Positions 41,441 to 50,957 are shown, counted from the first letter of the stretch. The stretch is 64,000 nucleotides of DNA from Geofilum rhodophaeum (GCF_002210225.1 NZ_MWUJ01000003.1:62001-126000); one strand, 5' to 3'. The notes: generated by a model not told the origin, from the sequence alone. Numbers and translations are program-made.

Positions 41441-42982
41441 ATGAGCGACATCAAAAACGTAGAACTGCGCAACCTCAACATACAAGATTACGAAGAGCTG
41501 AAAAGTGCCATGATGAAGGCCTACGAAAAGTGGCCCGAGTCGTACTGGCGCGAGCACGAAATCAGGACCCTGCTCAATATTTTTCCCATGGGGCAGATCG
41601 GCGTACTGGTGGATGGCGTTATTGTGGGCTGCGCCCTGTCCATTATCGTAAAATACGAGCTGTACAGCGACGAACACAGCTACAAGGACATTACGGGCAA
41701 CTATACCTTTTCGACCCACAACCCCAAGGGCGATGTGCTGTACGGCATCGACATGTTTATACAGCCCGACTACCGGGGATTGCGACTGGGACGGAGACTT
41801 TACGATGCACGCAAAGAACTGTGCGAGCAGCTCAACCTCAAGGCCATTGTATTTGGGGGTCGTATGCCCGGTTACCACAAAATGGCGGCCGAGCTCACGC
41901 CCAAAGAATACCTGCATAAAGTCAAGAGCAAGGAAATTTACGATCCCACGCTGACCTTTCAGATGGCCAACGATTTCCACGTTAAAAAGGTGCTGACCGA
42001 ATATCTGCCGGGCGATAAGGAGTCGCGCGACTATGCGGTACTCATGCAGTGGGACAACATTTACTACACCAAAAAATCGCGGGAGCTCAAGCAACAGAAA
42101 TCGGTCATTCGCCTGGGATTGGTGCAGTGGCAAATGCGGCAGTACGCTACCTCGGAGGACATGTACGAGCAAATCGAGTATTTTGTAGATGCGGTGTCTG
42201 CCTACAAAAGCGACTTCATTTTGTTTCCGGAGTTTTTTAATGCGCCGCTCATGGCCAAATACAACCACCTGTCGGAGCCCGAAGCCATACGTAAACTGGC
42301 CGAATACACCGAAGATGTGCGCGACCGTTTCATACAGCTGGCCATCAGCTACAACGTCAACATCATCACCGGAAGCATGCCCATGGTGCGCGACGACAAG
42401 TTGTACAATGTCGGCTACCTCTGTCGCCGCAACGGCACCCACGAAATCTACGAGAAAATTCACGTCACGCCCGACGAAGTCAAGGCTTGGGGACTCTCAG
42501 GCAGCGACATGCTGCGGGTTTACGAAACCGACTGCGGAAAAATAGGGGTGCTCATTTGCTACGATGTGGAGTTTCCGGAACTGGCGCGGATACTGGCCGA
42601 CCAGGGCATGAAAATTTTGTTTGTCCCCTTCCTGACCGACACACAAAACGGTTACAGTCGTGTGCGTTACTGCGCCCGGGCACGGGCCATCGAAAACGAA
42701 TGTTTCGTAGCCATTGCCGGCTCGGTAGGCAACCTGCCCAAGGTGCACAACATGAACATCCAATACGCCCAATCGGCCGTGTTTACGCCCTGCGACTTTG
42801 CCTTTCCCACCAACGGGGTAAAGACCGAAGCGACACCCAATACCGAAATGATTCTGGTATCGGATGTAGATCTGGATTTGCTGTCCGAACTCCACACCTA
42901 CGGCAGTGTGCGCAACCTGAAGGACCGTCGCACCGACGTTTTCGACCTCAAACTCATCAACGGAAAAGACAAGGACGCTTAA
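41441..42982 (+). CDS. GNAT acetyltransferase fused to carbon-nitrogen hydrolase (nitrilase superfamily)
   Basis: A 513-residue two-domain enzyme. Residues about 1-215 form a GNAT domain (VELRNLNIQDYEELKSAMMK; acetyl-CoA loop IQPDYRGLRLGRRLYDARKE). Residues about 225-505 form a nitrilase-type amidohydrolase with its triad visible: Glu in ILFPEFFNAP, Lys in EIYEKIHVTPDE and Cys in GVLICYDVEFPE. A third conserved Glu lies in the RAIENECFVAIAG segment. This fusion is known in many bacteria; substrates are not established, perhaps an acyl-amide made and broken by the same protein. The start at 41441 avoids reading the repeat leader as protein. Confidence 0.9.
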   Translation: MSDIKNVELRNLNIQDYEELKSAMMKAYEKWPESYWREHEIRTLLNIFPMGQIGVLVDGVIVGCALSIIVKYELYSDEHSYKDITGNYTFSTHNPKGDVLYGIDMFIQPDYRGLRLGRRLYDARKELCEQLNLKAIVFGGRMPGYHKMAAELTPKEYLHKVKSKEIYDPTLTFQMANDFHVKKVLTEYLPGDKESRDYAVLMQWDNIYYTKKSRELKQQKSVIRLGLVQWQMRQYATSEDMYEQIEYFVDAVSAYKSDFILFPEFFNAPLMAKYNHLSEPEAIRKLAEYTEDVRDRFIQLAISYNVNIITGSMPMVRDDKLYNVGYLCRRNGTHEIYEKIHVTPDEVKAWGLSGSDMLRVYETDCGKIGVLICYDVEFPELARILADQGMKILFVPFLTDTQNGYSRVRYCARARAIENECFVAIAGSVGNLPKVHNMNIQYAQSAVFTPCDFAFPTNGVKTEATPNTEMILVSDVDLDLLSELHTYGSVRNLKDRRTDVFDLKLINGKDKDA

Positions 42983-43003
42983 GCACGAAGCTCATGTTGC
43001 GCC

Positions 43004-43840
43004 TCAGCGCGTTGCCTGTTCGATGACCAGGCGGGTGGTTTCTTGTAGTTGCGCCGCATTCTCATCGAAAAAACGAAGGACTTTAGCGGTCTTTAGGGCG
43101 CCCGGATTGGCTTCCTTCACCACCACCCTGAATTCGTAATTGCCATTGGGGGTAGGGGTATCGACTTTGGGAAGTACCGGAAACCAGCCGGAGTACAAGA
43201 CCTGATCATAGGGCCGGTCAAACGACACTCCCTGGGCGACCACGGCACTTTGACCCAGAACGGCCCCCACATACTGTCCCTCAACCGGCATAAAACCAAT
43301 AAACTGTATGTCCACCTCCACGTCGAGGGTAGGATGGCGCTTGTCCACCCTGGCCGAACTTCGGTACAAGCGGAAATCCTCCAGCCGATACCTGAAGGCC
43401 AGTCCATCCTCCGATTGCTCGGGGCAGAGCAGCAGCGAAAGCAGGGTGTCTCCGGGCGCAGCCATACGGTACAGGTGCAGCAGGGGCCACCCGGCCTCCA
43501 GACGATTGCGCCAAAACCCCGAGGCCGAAGCAGAAGCCCTGTACTCGGCAGTATAAGCTTCCTCGCGCTTCTTCAACTGCGACCTGACCAGTCCCACCCC
43601 ACTGGCAACAGCCGAAGGCAACAAGGCGGCCATGGCAGCTCCGGCCGACTGCGCAGAAAGTACCCGCTTGGATGGTCCGGGTTGGGGACGAATGGACAAG
43701 CAGGTCTGCACTTGCTCTACCTTGGTCCGTCCCGCATCAGGGTGGTAAAGAGAAACCGACTGGGCGGTGACTTGCACAAAGGCAACAAGGGGAATAAAAA
43801 TACAGACAGGAATTTTGTGAAAAAGAGAAGTACGTGGCAT
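43004..43840 (-). CDS. Secreted protein of unknown function
   Basis: A 278-residue protein with a signal peptide (MPRTSLFHKIPVCIFIPLVA, then FVQVTAQS). After cleavage it has a mixed region with SAQSAGAAMAALLPSAVASG, possibly a glycine/alanine-rich helix. A beta-rich C-terminal half follows (LDVEVDIQFIGFMPVEGQYV, DTPTPNGNYEFRVVVKEANP). I do not recognise a family. It is convergent with the GNAT-nitrilase gene (21 bp between stops) and lies downstream of the ABC efflux operon on the same strand, 166 bp away, so it is likely independent. Confidence 0.55.
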   Translation of the reverse strand: MPRTSLFHKIPVCIFIPLVAFVQVTAQSVSLYHPDAGRTKVEQVQTCLSIRPQPGPSKRVLSAQSAGAAMAALLPSAVASGVGLVRSQLKKREEAYTAEYRASASASGFWRNRLEAGWPLLHLYRMAAPGDTLLSLLLCPEQSEDGLAFRYRLEDFRLYRSSARVDKRHPTLDVEVDIQFIGFMPVEGQYVGAVLGQSAVVAQGVSFDRPYDQVLYSGWFPVLPKVDTPTPNGNYEFRVVVKEANPGALKTAKVLRFFDENAAQLQETTRLVIEQATR

Positions 43841-44006
43841 AAGGCAAAGGTTTTGAAGGTTCTGTTTTAAAAGACATCAAAGACAAACCAAGGCTACCGG
43901 AAGCGTCGGCCAATCAAAAAAACACTGCTTTGGGACAAGAAAATTAAAAAGAAAATCCCCCATTAGCAAGGACTGGTGAGAATCACGAGTGCAACACAAT
44001 CCACCC

Positions 44007-45116
44007 TCAAACCGTTTTTCGATAAGTCCTTACGGCCAAAATCATCAGTCCCACCGCCAGTGCGGCCAGACTGGCTGCCTGTCGCCACAAATCGGCCAAT
44101 CCTGCCCCCTTCAGCAGAATGCTGCGCATAATGTCCATAAAATAGAAAATCGGATTAATCACGTTGAGCCGCTGTCCCCACTCCGGCATATTCTCTGCCG
44201 AAGTAAAAATGCCACTCATTAAAATAAATACCAGCAGAAAAAAGTAACTCACAAAAGTCACCTGCTGCTGGGAAGTGGAGAAGGAAGACAAAAGGAGTCC
44301 CAGTGCCAGCAAGGCCACGAGATAAACAGCAGCCAGTCCAAAAACGAGCAGGGGACTGCCTACCATGGGGACCCCGTAAACGAGGCGACCAATCAGTAAG
44401 CCCAGCGCCAGCTCCATCAGGCCAATAAACCAGAAAGGCAGCAGCTTGGCGGCAATAAAGACGGGCTTGGGAACGGGACTCACATTCATTTGCTCAATGG
44501 TGCCCATTTCCTTTTCACGCACCAGGTTCATGGCGGTTAAGAACATCCCTACCACGGAGACCAAAATCACCAATATGCCCGGAAACATGAAGTATTTATA
44601 ATTGAGTTCCGGGTTGTACCAAAAGGAGGAAGTCACCTCAACAGCCGGATTCCACGCCCTTCCACTTGTTTCGAAGCGGGCATCGCTGAGCAATTGAGCG
44701 GTGGTTTTTTGCAGATACACATAGCCCAACTGCGCCTGTTGGGCATTGATGGCATCGGCCATCAATTGCAGAGCCTGCACCTGGCCACGCTGCATGCTTC
44801 TTTCAAAATTTGCGGGCACCACCAAAAGCAAATCTGCAGCACCCGTCTCCAGGGCCCCTTTGCCCTCATCAACGGTTGGCGGAGGATCAAGCAAGTCAAA
44901 AAAAGGAGAAGCATCCAGGGTAGCGGTCAAGCGCCTGCTCAAGGGAGAATGATCCAGATCGCAAACGACAATCTGCAGGTTTTTCATATCCATGGTGGCA
45001 GCATGAACCAAAACCAGGAGCTGCACCACCGGAAGGACCAGCAACAAGCGCAGAAACAACTTGTTGCGCAAAACTTGCAGAAACTCTTTTTGCAGTAAAA
45101 ACAGGAGCATTCTCAT
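44007..45116 (-). CDS. ABC-2 type permease of the efflux operon (second)
   Basis: A 369-residue inner-membrane permease of the YhhJ/YbhR family. An N-terminal helix (LLLVLPVVQLLVLVHAAT) is followed by a large periplasmic domain (about residues 45-170) and five helices beginning with FMFPGILVILVSVVGMFLTA. The family signature is LVREKEMGTIEQMNVSPV. It is the last gene of the operon, 18 bp after the first permease. It presumably pairs with that permease as a heterodimer driven by the two ATPase subunits. Confidence 0.9.
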   Translation of the reverse strand: MRMLLFLLQKEFLQVLRNKLFLRLLLVLPVVQLLVLVHAATMDMKNLQIVVCDLDHSPLSRRLTATLDASPFFDLLDPPPTVDEGKGALETGAADLLLVVPANFERSMQRGQVQALQLMADAINAQQAQLGYVYLQKTTAQLLSDARFETSGRAWNPAVEVTSSFWYNPELNYKYFMFPGILVILVSVVGMFLTAMNLVREKEMGTIEQMNVSPVPKPVFIAAKLLPFWFIGLMELALGLLIGRLVYGVPMVGSPLLVFGLAAVYLVALLALGLLLSSFSTSQQQVTFVSYFFLLVFILMSGIFTSAENMPEWGQRLNVINPIFYFMDIMRSILLKGAGLADLWRQAASLAALAVGLMILAVRTYRKTV

Positions 45117-45134
45117 AAGGCTTGCATATTTATC

Positions 45135-46238
45135 TTATTCCAGTCGGACCTTAAAATTATACACACTCAGGCTTAGGAAGGCACCCAAAAATGCCAGCAT
45201 AAGCAACAACTCCTTCCAAACCACGCCCAGACCGGCTCCTTTAAACATGAGCACCTTTACCGCCTCAATATAGTAACGAGGCGGCATCAACTTGCTGAAC
45301 CATTGTAAAGCAACCGGCATATTTTCGATGGGGTAAATGAAACCCGAAAGCAAGATGGTCGGCAACATCAATGCAAAAAGCGAAATAAACATGGCCACCA
45401 TTTGATTGGGCGCCACGGTGCTGATGAAAATGCCCAGGGAAAGGGCTAAAAGGATATATAGGAAGTTTACCAGGGCCAACAAAAGCCAGCTGCCCATCAT
45501 GGGCACCTTAAACACCCCAACCCCAACCGCCAAAATGGAGGCGGCGTTAAGGAAGGACAAAAATACGTAGGGACTGACTTTGCCCAGGATGATTTGCCAG
45601 GGCTTTAAGGGGGAAACCAGGAGAATTTCCATGGAGCCATACTCCTTTTCCCGGGTGATGGAAATAGAAGTCATCATGGCCGACACCAACATCAGAATCA
45701 TGGCCATGATGCCGGGAACCGACATAAAAACGCCTTTAAGAGAGGGGTTGTAGGCCATGCGGACTTCCACCAGGGCAGCTTGTTTGGCCTGGACACCAAC
45801 CAACTCCTGCTCATAGTCACGTACGATGCCCTCTGCATAATTCACCAACATTTGGGCGGTATTGGCCTCGGAGGCGTCGGCAAGCAATTGCACCCGACTG
45901 CCATCCGGATCGGATGAGGCACTCCCAAAACCGGGGCCAATGACCACCGCCATTTGCACCGCTCCGCTGCGCAAGGCGGCCGCCACCTCCTCCTCATTCA
46001 CAAAAATTCTTTCCACCTTAAAATAGCCCGAGGCGGCCAGACGATTGCGGAGTCCCTCACTGGCATAATCCCCGGCCTTATCCAGTACACCTATCCGGGC
46101 ATCCTTAATCTCGGTAGAAATGACGTAACCAAAAATCAGGATTTGCGCCAGGGGCATCAACAACAAAACCGAAAGCGTACGTCTGTCGCGCAGGATGTGC
46201 ATCGCCTCCTTAACTATAAATCGCCACAATTGCTTCAC
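45135..46238 (-). CDS. ABC-2 type permease of the efflux operon (first)
   Basis: A 367-residue permease homologous to the one that follows. It starts MKQLWRFIVKEAMHILRDRR, has a periplasmic domain of about 130 residues, and the helices begin at PGIMAMILMLVSAMMTSISI followed by TREKEYGSMEILLVSPLKPW. The C-terminal part contains MLPTILLSGFIYPIENMP, typical of drug exporters. It lies 6 bp from the ATPase gene upstream. Confidence 0.9.
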   Translation of the reverse strand: MKQLWRFIVKEAMHILRDRRTLSVLLLMPLAQILIFGYVISTEIKDARIGVLDKAGDYASEGLRNRLAASGYFKVERIFVNEEEVAAALRSGAVQMAVVIGPGFGSASSDPDGSRVQLLADASEANTAQMLVNYAEGIVRDYEQELVGVQAKQAALVEVRMAYNPSLKGVFMSVPGIMAMILMLVSAMMTSISITREKEYGSMEILLVSPLKPWQIILGKVSPYVFLSFLNAASILAVGVGVFKVPMMGSWLLLALVNFLYILLALSLGIFISTVAPNQMVAMFISLFALMLPTILLSGFIYPIENMPVALQWFSKLMPPRYYIEAVKVLMFKGAGLGVVWKELLLMLAFLGAFLSLSVYNFKVRLE

Positions 46239-46244
46239 CTTGTC

Positions 46245-46994
46245 CTAGTTTGGTCGCGTTAACTTTAAAAACACCTCATTCATACTTTCGCTGCGCCCTT
46301 GTTCCTTTAGGGCCTTTGGGGTATCTAAGGCCGCAATACGCCCCTCCACCATGATACTCACCCTTTGACAATACTCCGCCTCGTCGAGGTAGTGGGTGGT
46401 GACAAAAACAGTAATGCCCTCATTGGCGGCCTGGTATATCTGCTCCCAAAACTGTCGGCGGGTAATGGGGTCGACCCCGCTGGTGGGTTCGTCGAGGAAA
46501 ACAATGTGCGGACGATGCAGTATGGCCACCGAAAAAGCCAGCTTTTGCTTCCAGCCCAGCGACAAGGTCCCCAGCAACCTATTGCGTTGCTCCTTTAAGT
46601 CGAGCCGCCGTAAAAGCTGGTCGGACCGCTCCCGAATGACAGACAGAGACAGGCCGTAAATGGCACCAAACAGCCGGATGTTCTCATAAACGGTGAGGTC
46701 GTTGTACAGCGAAAAATGTTGACTCATATAGCCAATGCGACGCTTTACCTGCTCCGGGTACCTGGCCACATCGTAACCGGCTACCTCCACCCTTCCGGAA
46801 GTCGGGGCCGACAAGCCACACAAAATCTTTATGGCGGTGGTTTTCCCGGCCCCGTTGGCACCCAGAAAACCAAAAATTTCGCCACTGGCCACACTGAAGT
46901 TCAAACGATCATTGGCTGTAAAACTGCCAAAGCGCTTCACCAAATCCTCCACCCTGATGGCCGCTCCACCTGCTCTCTGCGCTGCTGCATCCAT
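46245..46994 (-). CDS. ABC transporter ATP-binding protein of the efflux operon (second)
   Basis: A 249-residue nucleotide-binding subunit. Walker A is GANGAGKTT (about residue 44), the Q-loop is GYMSQHFSLYNDLTVYENI and the D-loop with Walker B is IVFLDEPTSGVDPITRR. The H-loop is FVTTHYLDEAEYC. The ABC signature reads LSLGWKQKLAF rather than LSGGQ, a change common to the second ATPase of YbhF-type systems. The two ATPases here are separate genes with a 3-bp gap; in E. coli YbhF they are one polypeptide. Confidence 0.92.
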   Translation of the reverse strand: MDAAAQRAGGAAIRVEDLVKRFGSFTANDRLNFSVASGEIFGFLGANGAGKTTAIKILCGLSAPTSGRVEVAGYDVARYPEQVKRRIGYMSQHFSLYNDLTVYENIRLFGAIYGLSLSVIRERSDQLLRRLDLKEQRNRLLGTLSLGWKQKLAFSVAILHRPHIVFLDEPTSGVDPITRRQFWEQIYQAANEGITVFVTTHYLDEAEYCQRVSIMVEGRIAALDTPKALKEQGRSESMNEVFLKLTRPN

Positions 46995-46997
46995 AAG

Positions 46998-47921
46998 TCA
47001 TCCCTTTAAGTCATTTTCCGTGGCCATCAAAGCCATAAAACAGTCCTCAATGTTCGGCGCAATGGGGCGAACAACAGCACCTGAAAAACCGGAGGACTTC
47101 AAATGATCCACTAAGTGTTCAGCGGCTTCATCGTCCCTATTAAATCGCACATGCAACTCTTCGCCAAAGGGAAAAACGGAGACCACCGGTTCAAAGGCGC
47201 GACAGGCTTGAATAAGACCATAAGGATGGCCCCCCGACACCCCGTAAAAAAGGCCCTCAAAATCCCTGACCACCTCTCCCGGCGAAGCCACCGTAAGCAG
47301 ACGTCCCTTCTGCATCAGGGCCACCCGATCGCACAGGGCAGCCTCATCCATATAGGGCGTAGCCACCAAAATGGTTATTCCATGCGCTTTGAGTTTCTTC
47401 AACAAGGCCCAAAACTCACTGCGCGAAACGGCATCGACCCCGGTGGTCGGCTCATCCAACACCAAGAGCTCGGGGCGATGAATGAGGGCGCAAGAAAGCG
47501 CGAGCTTTTGCTTCATGCCCCCCGACAGCTTACCCGCCGGTCGCTTCTTAAAAGGCTCAATTTGCTGATAAACCTCCTTAATCAGTTCGTAATTGGCGGC
47601 CGGAGTGGTTCCGAAGACCGAGGCAAAAAACTGTAAATTCTCCTCCACCGACAAGTCTTCGTACAAGGCAAACTTACCCGGCATGTAGCCCACTTTTTTA
47701 CGCAAGGCATGCAAGTCCCGCACCGGATCGAGTCCCCCCACCCGAACCGTCCCCGAACCGGGCAACAAGAGGGAAAGCAAGATGCGAAACAAGGTGCTCT
47801 TACCGGCACCGTCGGGACCAAGCACCCCAAACAGCTCACCCCCCTGCACCTCAAAGCTCAATCCCTCGAGGGCCTGAATGTCGCCATAGCCTTTACTCAA
47901 TTCATGAACACTGATCATCAT
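46998..47921 (-). CDS. ABC transporter ATP-binding protein of the efflux operon (first)
   Basis: A 307-residue ATPase with Walker A GPDGAGKST (about residue 37), the standard signature LSGGMKQKLALS and Walker B LLVLDEPTTGVDAVSR. It is longer than its partner by a C-terminal domain of about 75 residues (from FYGVSGGHPYG) that ends SSGFSGAVVRPIAPNIEDCF, as in the first half of YbhF-like proteins. Its ATG overlaps the stop of the membrane-fusion gene (47918-47921). Confidence 0.92.
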   Translation of the reverse strand: MMISVHELSKGYGDIQALEGLSFEVQGGELFGVLGPDGAGKSTLFRILLSLLLPGSGTVRVGGLDPVRDLHALRKKVGYMPGKFALYEDLSVEENLQFFASVFGTTPAANYELIKEVYQQIEPFKKRPAGKLSGGMKQKLALSCALIHRPELLVLDEPTTGVDAVSRSEFWALLKKLKAHGITILVATPYMDEAALCDRVALMQKGRLLTVASPGEVVRDFEGLFYGVSGGHPYGLIQACRAFEPVVSVFPFGEELHVRFNRDDEAAEHLVDHLKSSGFSGAVVRPIAPNIEDCFMALMATENDLKG

Positions 47922-48835
47922 TTCCTGCTGCTTAAAAAAACAACTTCTCCGGGCATCCCAATCTTAATCCTGCCTTCAGGATTGGGAACACGTATTTTTA
48001 CCGCATAAACCAAGTCCACCCGCTCCTCCTTAGTCTGTATAATCTTGGGCGTAAACTCTGCAGAAGCGGCTATCCACATTACCGTTCCCCTTACTTCATG
48101 CTCCCCGTCCTCAGCCTTGTCGTACCGTACCTGCACTTCTTGTCCCACCTGCAAATCGTCCAGCTGACTGCCCGAAACATAAGCCCGGAGAATCAACTCC
48201 CGCGTATCGGCCATTTTAAACAGGGGCTTTCCTACTGCGGCAAATTCCCCATTTTCGGCATAGCTTTGCAATACCACACCCGACAGGGGAGCCACTATGC
48301 GGCAACGTTCCACCTGCTCACGGGCGGCCAGCCAGCGCGTTTGACTCAGCGCCTTTTCCGCTTCCAGCACCTGCCCCTGAGCCTTAAACTGATGCCACTC
48401 ACGACGGGCAATCTGGTAACGTCCGCTCACCTCATCGTAAACCTGCTCCGATATGGCTTGTTCGCCATAGAGACTCCTGGCCCTTTCCCACTCCTTCTGC
48501 AACACAGCCAATCGCTCCTCTTGCAACTCCAGGCCTCTTTGCCACTGCATCCGGCGCGCTGCCACCCCTTGAATGGCGGACTGCAACTGTGCCGCCTCCA
48601 AATGGGGCAGCACCGTATCTACGAGTCCCACCTCTTGCCCTTCCTCCAAAAAGCTGCCCTCGCTAAGTGCCCATTGGACCAGCGTCCCGTTGGAGCGGGC
48701 ACTGACGACCACTTCCTCGGCTTCAAAATTTCCAAAGGCATCGGCCGGGGAAGTGTTGCCGTTGCAGGAAACCATCCCGCCCAACAAGAGCACGGCTACG
48801 CAGACCGGCATCCAAAATTGACGCATCTTATTCAT
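47918..48835 (-). CDS. HlyD-type membrane fusion lipoprotein of the efflux operon
   Basis: A 305-residue periplasmic adaptor linking the ABC permease to TolC. From the ATG at 48835 the signal MNKMRQFWMPVCVAVLLLGG ends with a lipobox (GGMVSC). The lipoyl halves are FEAEEVVVSARSNGTLVQWA and RIVAPLSGVVLQSYAENGEF, separated by a coiled hairpin of about 100 residues (LQSAIQGVAARRMQWQRGLE). It resembles YbhG. The start overlaps the stop of the upstream TolC-type gene (GATGAATAA); another ATG at 48826 is possible. Confidence 0.88.
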   Translation of the reverse strand: MNKMRQFWMPVCVAVLLLGGMVSCNGNTSPADAFGNFEAEEVVVSARSNGTLVQWALSEGSFLEEGQEVGLVDTVLPHLEAAQLQSAIQGVAARRMQWQRGLELQEERLAVLQKEWERARSLYGEQAISEQVYDEVSGRYQIARREWHQFKAQGQVLEAEKALSQTRWLAAREQVERCRIVAPLSGVVLQSYAENGEFAAVGKPLFKMADTRELILRAYVSGSQLDDLQVGQEVQVRYDKAEDGEHEVRGTVMWIAASAEFTPKIIQTKEERVDLVYAVKIRVPNPEGRIKIGMPGEVVFLSSRK

Positions 48836-50126
48836 CCTTGGCATTATTAACTTGTTTGTAATCCTCATTTCCCTTCAGGTATTTCCTGGTCAGCAATTGC
48901 AAATATTCCAATTCGTGCAGTTTCAAATTCACCTCGGCCTCCATACGGTCATCCAGGTCGCGCAAGTAAGTGGCGGTGGTAATCTGTCCCTTTTGAAGCT
49001 GTTGAGCACTGGTCTCCTCAATGGCTTTGCGCAGGGCAATCAGCTCCCGATCGAGCGCCAGGGTCTCCTCAAAGCGCAGCAGTTCGCTGTCGAGCTGCTG
49101 CAGCACCCGGCCGGTATTGACTCGAAAAGTCTCCTCTTCCAAATCGACCAACAAGCTTTGTTGTTCCACCACCTCTTGTTTGCGGCGCCCCTCCTTCCAA
49201 TCCCAGGGCTGCCACTTTAAGCGTAGACCAAAGCGATAAAAAGTATCGAACTCATCACGAAGCATGTTGTAACCCGGATTTCCATAACCCAACTGGCCGT
49301 AGGCGGTGACGACCGGCAAACGGGTACGCTTCAGCCAGCGCTGCTGTTGCGCCAACTGTGCCCTTTTCAGCGAAAAATGAGCATACTCCTCCGGGGTCGG
49401 TGCCCAAAGCAGGTCCTTAACGGCAGGCTTCTGCAGCAGCGACAAATCGCTGATCGGCTCGCCCATAAAGGAGGAGAGACTGCCCAGCAAGCTTTCCTGC
49501 CGGGCGTTCAGCTCCAAAATCCCCTGGCGCAAGGACAGCGCTTCGGCCGCCAGCTGCTGCAGACTGCTTTCGGTCACTGCTCCATAGCGCAATAAGGCTT
49601 CCACTTCGACTTGGCGTGCCTTAAGCACTTCTAGTTTATGCGCCATTTGCTCCCGCTGAGCATCCAGCATCAACAGCCCAAAAAACAAATCGGCCACCCT
49701 TTGCTCCACCTCTTGTAAACGGACTTCCAGGGCCTGAACAGCCACTGCGCCCTGCAACTCCTCCAGCGCCCCGGCTGCCCGTGTGCGCCCCCCATCATAA
49801 AGCGTCTGACCCACATCCAGGGCCAACTGATATTGGTCTTTGGGTGCCTGAGGCAGCGTCAAGCCAGGAAGAGCGCCTGTTGCATCAACCGATGGCACTT
49901 CGTTTTGCCATCCCATGCTCCCATTGATTTCCAGACGCGGCAGCCATTGACTGCGCAGCTGCTGCATATTCAAGGCCGAGGCAGTCAACAAGGCCTCCTT
50001 CCCCTTCAACAGAGGATAATGCGCCCTGGCCTTGTCCCAACAGGCAAACAAAGACAGTTCCTGCCCCTTTGCACTGCCCAGGAGCAACACAAGCAACACC
50101 ATATAAAGCCCGATTATTTTTTTCAT
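48828..50126 (-). CDS. TolC family outer-membrane efflux protein
   Basis: A 432-residue outer-membrane channel. Its signal peptide (MKKIIGLYMVLLVLLLGSAK, cleaved near GQE) is followed by two repeats of helical hairpins, each with the outer-membrane efflux motif (SLFACWDKARAHYPLLKGKE in the first; VVTAYGQLGYGNPGYN and FGLRLKWQPWDWKEGRRKQE in the second). Placement between tetR and the membrane-fusion gene means the exporter carries its own outer-membrane exit duct, unlike E. coli YbhGFSR. Confidence 0.92.
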   Translation of the reverse strand: MKKIIGLYMVLLVLLLGSAKGQELSLFACWDKARAHYPLLKGKEALLTASALNMQQLRSQWLPRLEINGSMGWQNEVPSVDATGALPGLTLPQAPKDQYQLALDVGQTLYDGGRTRAAGALEELQGAVAVQALEVRLQEVEQRVADLFFGLLMLDAQREQMAHKLEVLKARQVEVEALLRYGAVTESSLQQLAAEALSLRQGILELNARQESLLGSLSSFMGEPISDLSLLQKPAVKDLLWAPTPEEYAHFSLKRAQLAQQQRWLKRTRLPVVTAYGQLGYGNPGYNMLRDEFDTFYRFGLRLKWQPWDWKEGRRKQEVVEQQSLLVDLEEETFRVNTGRVLQQLDSELLRFEETLALDRELIALRKAIEETSAQQLQKGQITTATYLRDLDDRMEAEVNLKLHELEYLQLLTRKYLKGNEDYKQVNNAKDE

Positions 50127-50150
50127 AACAGCTCCTTTTAATGACTGAAT

Positions 50151-50783
50151 TTACAAAGCGGAAGAATGCAGAACGGCACGGCACATAAAGGCGTAAACCT
50201 CCTGACGACGCTGGCCCACAAAGGACATGAACGCCTCCTCCGAATCGAAAAACAGGCGCGACAGCACCGGCCGGGATATAAAAGGGAACAACACCAATCC
50301 AAGCATATTGATAAGGAGTGACCGTGGATCCATAGGCAAGACTTCTCCCCGGTCGATCCCTCTTTGCACTACCGCCATAACAAAAGCGGCATCCACCCCA
50401 CTGGCCTGCAACAAACCCTCCATCCTTTCGGGTGAGCGATTGATTTCACTCACCACAAAAGCGGGTAAATAAGGCGTCTTCATCAACATATCGGTGTAGG
50501 CATTTACCCCCGCCCGAATCAAACACTTTACGCTGCCATCGCCCTGCTCCAGCTCGCTTTTTATCGAAGGCCAAAAATCTTTAAAAGCAGCCAGGAAAAT
50601 CTGATCGAAAAGCTTTTCCTTACTGCGGAAATAATAATGCAACAAGGCTTTATTGATGCCTGCTTCATCGGCAATCTCCTGCATACGGGCGCCATCATAG
50701 CCCTTGCGGATAAAAACCTTACGTGCCGCCTCCAGAATAAGCGTTTCGGTATCGGGACTGTTTCCCTCTTTAATGCTAACCAT
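50151..50783 (-). CDS. TetR family transcriptional regulator of the efflux operon
   Basis: A 210-residue regulator. The N-terminal HTH is TLILEAARKVFIRKGYDGAR, then MQEIADEAGINKALLHYYFR with SKEKLFDQIFLAAF (about residues 14-65); the rest is the ligand domain with a TetR_C-like fold. It is the first gene of the minus-strand run and ends 24 bp before the TolC-type gene, so it controls its own operon. The promoter at 50815-50846 is overlapped by dyad sequences (TTTGGTTTAACCATTTGGTC), the expected operator. E. coli CecR (YbiH) stands in the same relation to ybhGFSR. Confidence 0.92.
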   Translation of the reverse strand: MVSIKEGNSPDTETLILEAARKVFIRKGYDGARMQEIADEAGINKALLHYYFRSKEKLFDQIFLAAFKDFWPSIKSELEQGDGSVKCLIRAGVNAYTDMLMKTPYLPAFVVSEINRSPERMEGLLQASGVDAAFVMAVVQRGIDRGEVLPMDPRSLLINMLGLVLFPFISRPVLSRLFFDSEEAFMSFVGQRRQEVYAFMCRAVLHSSAL

Positions 50784-50795
50784 TCAATTTAATTA

Positions 50796-50846
50796 TTTGG
50801 TTTAACCATTTGGTCAAATTTAAAATAAAGTTTTTCCAAAACCAAA
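50796..50846 (-). promoter_or_regulatory. Promoter and TetR operator of the efflux operon
   Basis: Minus-strand TTTG (50846-50843), 20 bp, TAAATTTG (50822-50815) fits the Bacteroidota promoter. Overlapping and just downstream, TTTGGTTTAACCATTTGGTC (50796-50815) holds alternating TGGT/ACCA half-sites, including the dyad ACCA-TT-TGGT, a likely autorepression site. Confidence 0.6.
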
Positions 50847-50847
50847 T

Positions 50848-50898
50848 AAAAAAAATCCGACAGGCGGATTTTCTTGACTGAAAACCCATCTGTCGGAT
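50848..50898 (-). terminator. Intrinsic terminator of the OFA-type MFS gene
   Basis: On the minus strand ATCCGACAG (50898-50890) pairs with CTGTCGGAT (50863-50855), followed by a run of eight T. A nested hairpin, AAAATCCG (50852-50859) with CGGATTTT (50865-50872), is an alternative fold. It separates the MFS gene from the tetR promoter directly behind it. Confidence 0.78.
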
Positions 50899-50957
50899 CT
50901 GAAAAGTACATACACTTACCTCATTAGCAATTTTTCTTAATGTGGGGTGGTTCAGCC

